Positions 14,620 through 21,607 of a stretch of DNA of 46,170 bases are shown here, piece by piece. The stretch is from CAZXVW01 sp964644025 (GTDB lineage: Bacteria; Acidobacteriota; Terriglobia; Bryobacterales; Bryobacteraceae), in assembly GCA_964644025.1 (NCBI GenBank), contig CAZXVW010000006.1:1-46170 (forward strand), read 5' to 3'. The notes beneath the pieces were generated by a model, which ran no database searches, had not been told where the DNA came from, and saw only the letters and a program-made list of their open reading frames with translations. Both the position numbers and the translations under genes were made by a program. Every line of letters begins with the position of its first letter. Position 1 is the first letter of the stretch.

Positions 14620-16020
14620 ATGCCCCAGCACCTGAGTTTGTCCGAGATGGCGCAGCGGATTCGCCAGCGCCGGCTCTCGCCGGTGGAGCTCGCCGAAGCC
14701 CATCTGCGCCAGATCGAGAAGCACAATCCGAAGCTCAATGCCTTCGTGGGTCTGTTCGCGGACGAGGCGCGGCAGGTTGCGCGCGACCGGGAAGCCGAAC
14801 TGGCCCGGGGCAGGGAACCCGGCCCGCTGCACGGCGTGCCGGTCACTGTCAAGGATAGCTTCGACGTGGCGGGCGTTCCGACCTTGTGCGGCAGCCGTCT
14901 CCGCGAAGGGCACCGCGCCGCGCGGGATTCGACGGCCGCGGCGCGACTGCGCGCCGCCGGGGCCGTGCTTCTGGGTAAGACCAACTGTCCCGAGTTCCTC
15001 ATGAACTACGAGACGGACAACTACGTCACCGGCCGGACGAACAATCCCTGGGACCTGGAGCGCACGCCCGGCGGTTCCAGCGGCGGGGAAGCGGCGGCGA
15101 TCGCCGCGTTCTGCTCGGCCGGGGGCGTTGGCAGCGATGGCGGCGGCTCCATCCGCGTGCCGGCCCATTTCTGCGGCATCGTGGGATTGAAACCGACGCC
15201 GGGCCGCGTACCGGCCACCGGCCACTACCCCGAGATCGCCCACCCGGGCGGGCTGCTCGGCGTGGCGGGCCCGCTGGCGCGGACGGTGGCTGACGTGCGG
15301 CTGTTGTTTTCCGTGCTGGCCGGCCACGATCCGCTGGACCCGTTCTCGGCGCCGGTTCCGTTGCGCGAGATGCCGTCGGGCGATGTGCGCATCGGCGCCA
15401 TGGAGCAGCTCGGCGGTGTTCCCGTCGAGGCACCTGTCCGGGAGGCTGTCCGCGGGGCCGCCAGCTTGCTTAGGAGCCTCGGCCACACGGTGGAGCCGTT
15501 CGCCAGCCCGGTTCTGGAACGGGCCGCGGAGTTGTGGAAGTTTTTCTTTCAGGAGCTGCCACTGACGGTAATGCGCGATCTGCTCGCCGGCCAGCGGGAC
15601 AAGATCCACTGGTCCGGGGCGGAGATGTTCGAGCAGGTGATGGACAAGCCCGAGCCAAGCGGCAAGCAGGTGCTGGAGAACCTGGTCGCCCGGGACAAGC
15701 TGCGGGCCCGGCTACTCGGGCAAATGGAGGAGCATCGGGTACTGCTGTGGCCGGCCTGCGGCGTGGTCGCCTTCCGCCACCGGCAGCGGCGGTGGGAAAC
15801 GCCGGAGCGTACCATCGACTACGGCGAGGCGATGAGGCCCCTGACGCCGGTCAACCTGCTGGGCTTGCCCGCCGTGGTGCTCCCTTTCCAGGTAACCCCC
15901 GGCGACCTGCCGGTGGGCATCCAGCTTGTCGGGCGCCCGTACGAAGAGGAACTGCTGCTGGAACTGGCGGCCCGGCTGGAGGAAGCGCGCGGGCGATTGC
16001 CGGGACCTCCGGGGTTCTGA
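14620..16020 (+). CDS. Amidase signature family enzyme
   Basis: Cytoplasmic amidase of 466 aa in the GatA/fatty-acid-amide-hydrolase family. The Ser-cisSer-Lys triad is complete: K78 in PVTVKDSFDVAG, cis-Ser S154 in the PGGSSGGEAA stretch, and nucleophile S177 in GSDGGGSIRVPA. GLKPTPGRVP follows. It hydrolyses an amide bond; the substrate cannot be told. GatB and GatC genes are not adjacent, so it is probably not the tRNA amidotransferase subunit. The C-terminal half (from about 240) is more variable, as usual. ATG 14620 has no clear Shine-Dalgarno sequence. It lies 56 bp after sulfatase 3 and could be part of the same unit, or just follow it. Confidence 0.92.
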   Translation: MPQHLSLSEMAQRIRQRRLSPVELAEAHLRQIEKHNPKLNAFVGLFADEARQVARDREAELARGREPGPLHGVPVTVKDSFDVAGVPTLCGSRLREGHRAARDSTAAARLRAAGAVLLGKTNCPEFLMNYETDNYVTGRTNNPWDLERTPGGSSGGEAAAIAAFCSAGGVGSDGGGSIRVPAHFCGIVGLKPTPGRVPATGHYPEIAHPGGLLGVAGPLARTVADVRLLFSVLAGHDPLDPFSAPVPLREMPSGDVRIGAMEQLGGVPVEAPVREAVRGAASLLRSLGHTVEPFASPVLERAAELWKFFFQELPLTVMRDLLAGQRDKIHWSGAEMFEQVMDKPEPSGKQVLENLVARDKLRARLLGQMEEHRVLLWPACGVVAFRHRQRRWETPERTIDYGEAMRPLTPVNLLGLPAVVLPFQVTPGDLPVGIQLVGRPYEEELLLELAARLEEARGRLPGPPGF

Positions 16021-16050
16021 GGGCGCGGGCCGCCGCCCCCGGACGCGGGC

Positions 16051-16056
16051 TAGAAT
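16051..16056 (+). promoter_or_regulatory. Possible -10 (TAGAAT) upstream of the exported protein gene
   Basis: TAGAAT ends 13 nt before ATG 16070 and overlaps the alternative ATG at 16055, which argues for 16070 as the start if this promoter is used. No -35 is visible. Confidence 0.28.
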
Positions 16057-16069
16057 GGGAACAGAAGCA

Positions 16070-16858
16070 ATGCTGCGTGTCATTGCCGGCCTGTTCCTGT
16101 TGGCGCTGACTCTGGCGGCCGCCAACATCAAGCTGTACCTCACCGACGGGACCTATCATCTTGTTCGGGAATACGAGGTGATGTCCGACCGCGTGCGCTT
16201 CTACAGCATCGAGCGCAGTGAGTGGGAGGAGATTCCCCTGGAGCTGGTGGATTTGCCGCGCACCGAACGAGAGGCCAAGGAGCGCGAGGAGGCCGAACGC
16301 AAGAAACTGGAGTTCTGGGAGGCGGAAGAACGGGCTGAACGCGCCCGCCAGCGCGAGATTGCCAGCGTCCCCATGGAGGCGGGAGTCTACCTGGTCGACA
16401 ACGGACGAATGCGGCCCGTGCCGCAAGCCGAGCTGAATGTCAAGACGAACAAGAAACGGCAGATCCTGAAAATCCTTACGCCGATTCCCGTGGTGGCCGG
16501 CAAGCGCACGGTGTTCATCGACGGCGAGCACGCCGAAATGGTGATTCCGACGGCGACACCGCAGTTCTACATCCGGTTGTTTCAAGAAGAGCGTTTCGGA
16601 ATCATCCGCTTGCAGCCGAAGGACGGCAAGCGGCTGGTGGAACAGTGGGCGGTGATGCCGGTGACCGACCAGATCATCGAGGAGCATTCCAGCATCGAGA
16701 TCTTCCGCCGCCAGGTCGGCGACAACCTGTACAAGATCTGGCCGAAGAAGCCGCTGGAGGCCGGCGAGTACGCCGTCGTGGAATTCTCGCTCGGAGAAGC
16801 GAACATCCAGGCCTGGGATTTCAGCTACCAGCCGGCCGCTCCGGTCCGGAACCGATAG
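16070..16858 (+). CDS. Exported hypothetical protein with charged helical segment
   Basis: A 262-aa protein with an N-terminal signal peptide (MLRVIAGLFLLALTLAAA) and then a beta-like section NIKLYLTDGTYHLVREYEV. A strongly charged helix follows (about residues 62-100, repeated Glu/Arg with AERKKLEFWEAEERAERA), consistent with a short coiled coil. The rest is beta-rich (VYLVDNGRMRPVPQAEL, ILKILTPIPVVAG, GEYAVVEFSLGE). The N-terminal part recalls small surface-associated beta domains, but I cannot name the family. ATG 16055 would prefix five residues. It is followed by a convergent TamB gene 103 bp away. Its function is unknown, though export places it in the envelope. Confidence 0.78.
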   Translation: MLRVIAGLFLLALTLAAANIKLYLTDGTYHLVREYEVMSDRVRFYSIERSEWEEIPLELVDLPRTEREAKEREEAERKKLEFWEAEERAERARQREIASVPMEAGVYLVDNGRMRPVPQAELNVKTNKKRQILKILTPIPVVAGKRTVFIDGEHAEMVIPTATPQFYIRLFQEERFGIIRLQPKDGKRLVEQWAVMPVTDQIIEEHSSIEIFRRQVGDNLYKIWPKKPLEAGEYAVVEFSLGEANIQAWDFSYQPAAPVRNR

Positions 16859-16961
16859 TACTGAGGCCGACAGAAGGCTGGGCCCCGGTAAGCGGCCGGC
16901 TTCAGGGCAGGTTCCGGACCTGGTAGCCCCGCGCGCCGATCGACTCCGGCCTCGCTGCTTG

Positions 16962-19900
16962 CTACTTAAACCGGCGCCGGTAGACGAAGTCCACGCCGAA
17001 GACGCCGTTGCTGTCGCGGACCGCATACACCGACCAGCCTTCCTGAAAGTTCCACTCCAAGCGGACAATCTGCTGCTGAGTGCGGGCGAGGTTGGTGACG
17101 TAGGTCAGCGTGATTTCGCGCGAGATCTGCTGCTCAATGGTGACGTGGGTTTCCGGCGTGTTATCGACGCCGGTGAGCTGGGGGTCGATCTTGATGCGGC
17201 TGACGCCGAAGAATCGCTGCAGCCGGCTGGAGACGGGCGCGGCCAGGGCCTGCCCGAGGAAACTGTTGCCGCCGGCCTGGAGGAAGCTCTGGTTGGCCGC
17301 GCCGGTTGTTTGTTCGGGCACGTTGCCGTAGCTGGGCGTGCGGCCGACCGTCAGCAGCGCGATAATCTCACGGGACTCGAGCGGCGGGTCCGAGCGGTAG
17401 GAGAAATTCAGCTTGTCGAGCGGCCCGGAGAAATTCATCATCACGGTGTAGCCGCGGATCCGTGTCTCCAGGTCCATTGCCAGGACGGGTTCGATCTTGA
17501 CCGGGTTGAAGAAGGTCACTTCGCCCTGGGTGATGGTGTACTTGTTGCCGAAGAACAGGATTTCTCCCCGGTTGATAGCCACTCGTCCAAGCAGAATGGG
17601 CCGCGAGACGCTTCCCCGCAGTCGGAGGTCGGCTTCCATCTCGATGTCACGGGTGAGCGAGGTGAGAAACTCCGCATTGGCGGCCGTGCCGATGTGGAGG
17701 TCGAACTGCATCCCGCGCAGGAAGGGGTTAGAAACTTCGGCAAGGGGCCGGGAGGCCATGGTCTGCGTCAAAATGGTCCCGAGATCCGTGCTCGGCTGGA
17801 ACGCGGCGCGCGTGACGGTTACCTCGCCGGAAAGCATGCTGCGGGTCGCCGTGCCGGTGAGGTCAAGGGTGGCGTCGAGCTGCGTGCTGACGCCCGCCGG
17901 GTACCGGATGCGGACCCTTTCCGCGGTGGCCTGAAGGCGGTAAACCCACTCCTCGCCGCCGAAGCCGACAAAGCCGGCCAGGCGCAGCGTGCCCCCGCCG
18001 GTGCGCGAGGTGAACTTCTCAATGGTGGCCCGGGTGCGATCGAACAGGATCGTGCCGTTGACCTGTTCGATGCCATTCGGCAGGTCCCGCAAATAGAAGG
18101 AACCGTTGTCGAACTCGAGGTGGCCGTTGATCTGGGGATGGAGCAGGGAGCCCCGGATGGCGGCATCGACGGTTGATTTGCCCTCGGCCTGCAAATCCGG
18201 GCGGAAGGCGGTCAGCACCGCCAGGTCGGCGGAACCGGCCAGGCGCAGGTCCCACGGGTTTTTCTTGTGGTAGGACAGCGTGCCGGTCACTTCGAGGTCG
18301 GTGTCCGGAGAGACCAGGCGGACCGAGTCGACGGAAATCTTTTCCGGATCGATGGCGAACAGCAAAGGACCAGCATTGCGCAACGTGAGATCGCGGTCGC
18401 TTCCGTTGTGCCGCCGGGCGCGCGGGGTGATTTCGAAACGGTTGACCTTGGCCATCCCCCGCCACCGGGCGGGTTCAAGCACCGGGCCCGTGAAGCCGAT
18501 CTCACCGTCCATCACGCCGTCGAGATGGAGGTCGGTCTCCGGTCCTCCGAACAGGCCCACATCCTGCAAGGCGTCCAGAGTGAGGTTGGTGAACTCGATC
18601 TGGCCGAGACCGGGCGCGGCGCCCGTCAGGCTCCATTCCGCGCGGCTCCGGATCTCGGCTTTCTTGAGCGTGGCCTTGCTGACGATCGTCAGCAGCCGCC
18701 CGCGGGTGGAAGCGGTAAGCCGGGCGTCGCCCAGCCGCCGGTCCTCGAAGACCACGCCGGACAGGGAGACATCCCCGGTCAGGGACCGGAGCACGGGGCG
18801 GGCCTGGCTCACTTGAACCGTTCCCTGGAGGTGGCCCTCGATTCCTGCGTCCAGGCCGGCCCGGAACCGCTGCACCGCCTTCCACTGTGCGAGGCGGAAG
18901 CCGGCGGCGGCCAGCTCGAACTCGGTGGTACCGTTCTCCCACTCGCCGGCCGGGTGACGATAGGCGCCCTGGAAACGCAATTCGCCGGCCGCGGCCCGGA
19001 GGCGGCCGCGTTCGATCCGCAGCCAGCCGGCTGAATACCGCAGAGTGGCCTCCACCGAATCGACCGGTTCTCCGTAAGCCGTGAGCCCGGTGGCGTGAAG
19101 CTGTACCAGCAAGAGCGGCTGGTCCAGTGTTCCGCTCAGGGTAGCGCTCCCGGAGATGGCGCCTTCGAGCGGGACGTCAACGCCGGCGTCCGCCACCAGT
19201 TGCTGCAGCGAGCCGCCCTCCAGGGTGAGTTCCCCGGACAGCGCCCCGGCCCCGGTGACCCGCCAGTCTGTCAAGGCGATCTCCCCGTCTCCTTTCAGGC
19301 GGGAGGCCCCCTGGCGCGCCGAGAGGCTGCGAAGCCGGAACCGGTCGCGTGAAAGGTCAAAATCCGCCGCCACGTTATCGACCCGCCGTCCCCGGTACGC
19401 CAGCGGACCCACCGAGACGTGACCCGCCAGCCTCGGGTTGTCCAGGGTGCCGGAAAGAAGGCCTCCGAACTGCGCCACGCCTTTCTCGAGGCGGAATGGC
19501 AGTGTTGCGCCACTGTCCCGCCCGGCCAGCGCCGCCGCCGGCAACAGCTCCTCCAGATTCTGGGTGAACAAGCTGAGGCGGATGCCTTCATCAAGCCCGC
19601 CGGAGAAGTCGATGCGGGTCGACCCGGAGGCCAGGTACGAGGCGCCGAACCGGATCACGCCGCCGGGCTGCTCGACGGCGGCGGCGAGAAAGCCTTCGAG
19701 CGGTATTCCTTCGGCCGCTGGGGTTAAGGTAAGGCGCACTTGTGCGCGGACACCGGCGCTGGCGCCGGCCGGGAACCTGCCTTCGAGCAGCACCGGTCCG
19801 GAAACGGAGGCGTTCCAGGCGAAGTTCCGGACATTCAACCGGGGTAGCAGCCTCGCGAGCTGGATATCGTTCACATCCCCCTCAAGGCGGAATCCGCCGC

Positions 19901-20960
19901 CTCGCTCCACTACGGCGTTGCCCGTGAATGTCGCGGACAGGGCGGAAACGGTCAGCTCGTTGAACAGCGTGATCTTCGGATCCATCCGGATCACGGCGGA
20001 GGCCCCGATTCCGGCCAGGCGGATCCGTTGATTTGCCACGCCCAGGCCTTCCGCCACGGCTGTTGCCTCCACCGAGTACTGCTCACGGCTCGCGTAGGAG
20101 GCCTTGCCCTGGATGCGGATAGATCCTTGCGGCAGCATCGGCAGCCCCAGGCATGGGACCAGATCCCTCCCGGCGAGGTCAGCCCGCAGCACAACTTCTG
20201 CCAGCGGATTGGCCAGGTGTTTCACTGTGCCCGAGACCTGGAGGGTTGAATTCGCGCTGGCGAGCCGCGCCTCGCGGATGGTGACCTGCCCGGTTCCCAC
20301 CGTAAGCTGCATCGCGGTGCCGAACGTAACAGGCACGGCCAGCGGCGCGTTGAGCTTGACCTGCTTCGCCTCCAGCCGGACCAGGTAGGCGGCGCGGGCG
20401 GCGTCGAACCGGGCCTGCACTTCCACGTTCTCGGCGTTGACTTCGAGCGGAGTCGTCCGGGAAGCGAAGCGGCACACGCCGTTGGTAAGGCGAAAACGGC
20501 GGATGGCCAAACGGACCAGCGGCGCGATCACGTTGCCGCCGCTGTTCCAGGAAGGCCCCGGCCGGGGAAGGTTCGTGCGTCCGTCGTCTTGCACTTCGAT
20601 GGAAAGCTCCGGCCGGTTCACTTCCAGTAGCGCGATGTCGACATCACGCCGGAAAGCGGAGACGATTTTCAGGCCGACGATGATGGAATCGGCCCGGAAC
20701 AGGGGCGGATGCCCGGCCGGTTCGGAGCCATGCAGCACGAAGCCGCGCACCTCGGCCCGGAGGCTGTGCCAGTCGAAGGTGAACGAACTGATCTCGGCGC
20801 GGCCGCCGGTGGCCCTCTCCACTTCGGTCACAATTCGCTCGCGCACCTGCCGGCGGAACCAGTCCGAGGAGAACAGCAACATCCCGGCCAGCGCCGTGAC
20901 GAGCACAAAGCCCGTGCCGCCGGCCAGGATCCACAGCAGCTTTTTCTTCACACCGCTCAT
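16962..20960 (-). CDS. tamB: TamB-family translocation and assembly module protein (AsmA/DUF490-like)
   Basis: Very large (1332 aa) envelope protein. The N-terminus has a single membrane anchor (about residues 8-30, LLWILAGGTGFVLVTALAG), and the remainder is a long repetitive beta structure with many short strands separated by Gly/Asn/Asp, as in AsmA-like lipid-transport proteins. The C-terminal roughly 350 residues, with repeated LTGTATRSMLSGEVTVTR, LDLRLRGSVSRPILLGRV-type strands and the ending FGVDFVYRRRF, match the TamB C-terminal domain. TamB works with an Omp85 partner in building or lipid-loading the outer membrane. The operon fits: the Omp85 gene and SurA-like gene precede it, with a 4-bp ATGA overlap at 20957-20960. 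The family's usual size is about 1250 aa or more. Confidence 0.88.
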   Translation of the reverse strand: MSGVKKKLLWILAGGTGFVLVTALAGMLLFSSDWFRRQVRERIVTEVERATGGRAEISSFTFDWHSLRAEVRGFVLHGSEPAGHPPLFRADSIIVGLKIVSAFRRDVDIALLEVNRPELSIEVQDDGRTNLPRPGPSWNSGGNVIAPLVRLAIRRFRLTNGVCRFASRTTPLEVNAENVEVQARFDAARAAYLVRLEAKQVKLNAPLAVPVTFGTAMQLTVGTGQVTIREARLASANSTLQVSGTVKHLANPLAEVVLRADLAGRDLVPCLGLPMLPQGSIRIQGKASYASREQYSVEATAVAEGLGVANQRIRLAGIGASAVIRMDPKITLFNELTVSALSATFTGNAVVERGGGFRLEGDVNDIQLARLLPRLNVRNFAWNASVSGPVLLEGRFPAGASAGVRAQVRLTLTPAAEGIPLEGFLAAAVEQPGGVIRFGASYLASGSTRIDFSGGLDEGIRLSLFTQNLEELLPAAALAGRDSGATLPFRLEKGVAQFGGLLSGTLDNPRLAGHVSVGPLAYRGRRVDNVAADFDLSRDRFRLRSLSARQGASRLKGDGEIALTDWRVTGAGALSGELTLEGGSLQQLVADAGVDVPLEGAISGSATLSGTLDQPLLLVQLHATGLTAYGEPVDSVEATLRYSAGWLRIERGRLRAAAGELRFQGAYRHPAGEWENGTTEFELAAAGFRLAQWKAVQRFRAGLDAGIEGHLQGTVQVSQARPVLRSLTGDVSLSGVVFEDRRLGDARLTASTRGRLLTIVSKATLKKAEIRSRAEWSLTGAAPGLGQIEFTNLTLDALQDVGLFGGPETDLHLDGVMDGEIGFTGPVLEPARWRGMAKVNRFEITPRARRHNGSDRDLTLRNAGPLLFAIDPEKISVDSVRLVSPDTDLEVTGTLSYHKKNPWDLRLAGSADLAVLTAFRPDLQAEGKSTVDAAIRGSLLHPQINGHLEFDNGSFYLRDLPNGIEQVNGTILFDRTRATIEKFTSRTGGGTLRLAGFVGFGGEEWVYRLQATAERVRIRYPAGVSTQLDATLDLTGTATRSMLSGEVTVTRAAFQPSTDLGTILTQTMASRPLAEVSNPFLRGMQFDLHIGTAANAEFLTSLTRDIEMEADLRLRGSVSRPILLGRVAINRGEILFFGNKYTITQGEVTFFNPVKIEPVLAMDLETRIRGYTVMMNFSGPLDKLNFSYRSDPPLESREIIALLTVGRTPSYGNVPEQTTGAANQSFLQAGGNSFLGQALAAPVSSRLQRFFGVSRIKIDPQLTGVDNTPETHVTIEQQISREITLTYVTNLARTQQQIVRLEWNFQEGWSVYAVRDSNGVFGVDFVYRRRFK

Positions 20961-21607
20961 TGGAAGGCCGCCTCCCGGTATTCGATGCGCGCCCCGGCCG
21001 CCGCCTGGCGCAACCACTTATCCAGCGCCTGGTTGACCTGGCGGGAGATCAGGATCTGCTCGATCTGTTCCCGGGTGTCCTCCAGGGGCGGAGGCGCGCC
21101 GGAACCCCGCCGCCGCCACTCCGGCAAGAATTCCTTCTGATAGTATTCTCCGATTTCCTCGTCGGAAACAGCCACTCCCGGCCGGAAGCGATAGTCGATG
21201 AATCGAACCGTGGTCAACTGCACCAGGAGACTTTGCCGGAGTTCCGCCTCGGTGATTCTATAGCGGGCCAATGCCGCCCGGAAGCTTTTCTCATCGGGGA
21301 AACGGTTCTGTTTGACCTGTTGCAGGAGGGGTTCGACTTCCGGCGGGGCCGGGGCCGGATAGCGGCTGATCTCCATCTCCCGGCGGATGAGCACCTGCTC
21401 GACCAGCCGGCGGGCTGCTTCCCGGCGGGCCTTGGGACTGACGTCGACCGGCTCCTCATTCAAGAAAGCCGCCACGCGGATTTGATGGATGATGTCGCTC
21501 TCCGTGATCACGATCTTATCGACGGTCACCGCCACGCGGTCAATCACCTCCGCCCTGCCCGCCACGGCGACGGCCCACAGCAGCCCCCAGATGAGTCCCC
21601 TCCGCAT
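20957..21607 (-). CDS. SurA-like periplasmic chaperone without PPIase domain
   Basis: A 216-aa periplasmic protein: signal peptide at 1-19, then a SurA N-terminal-type core (RVAVTVDKIVITESDI, VEQVLIRREMEISRY, FRAALARYRITEAELRQSL) and a C-terminal helix (QIEQILISRQVNQALDKWLRQ). SurA proteins hold unfolded outer-membrane proteins in the periplasm. No parvulin domain (GxxGxx-x-x-p) can be seen and the length leaves no room for it, so it is chaperone-only. The stop overlaps the TamB start by 4 bp and the ATG overlaps the stop of the Omp85 gene by 1 bp (TGATG at 21609-21605), so the three genes are tightly coupled. Confidence 0.85.
   Translation of the reverse strand: MRRGLIWGLLWAVAVAGRAEVIDRVAVTVDKIVITESDIIHQIRVAAFLNEEPVDVSPKARREAARRLVEQVLIRREMEISRYPAPAPPEVEPLLQQVKQNRFPDEKSFRAALARYRITEAELRQSLLVQLTTVRFIDYRFRPGVAVSDEEIGEYYQKEFLPEWRRRGSGAPPPLEDTREQIEQILISRQVNQALDKWLRQAAAGARIEYREAAFQ

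Noticed and set aside
14620..16020. GatA subunit of tRNA amidotransferase
   Set aside because: No gatB or gatC nearby and the sequence around the nucleophile (GSDGGGS) is only the general amidase form.
15851..17068. 405-codon minus-strand ORF under the amidase and exported protein
   Set aside because: Shadow of two plus-strand genes with clear motifs and a signal peptide.
16959..18176. 405-codon plus-strand ORF opposite the TamB gene
   Set aside because: Antisense shadow; the TamB frame continues intact across it with recognised C-terminal motifs.
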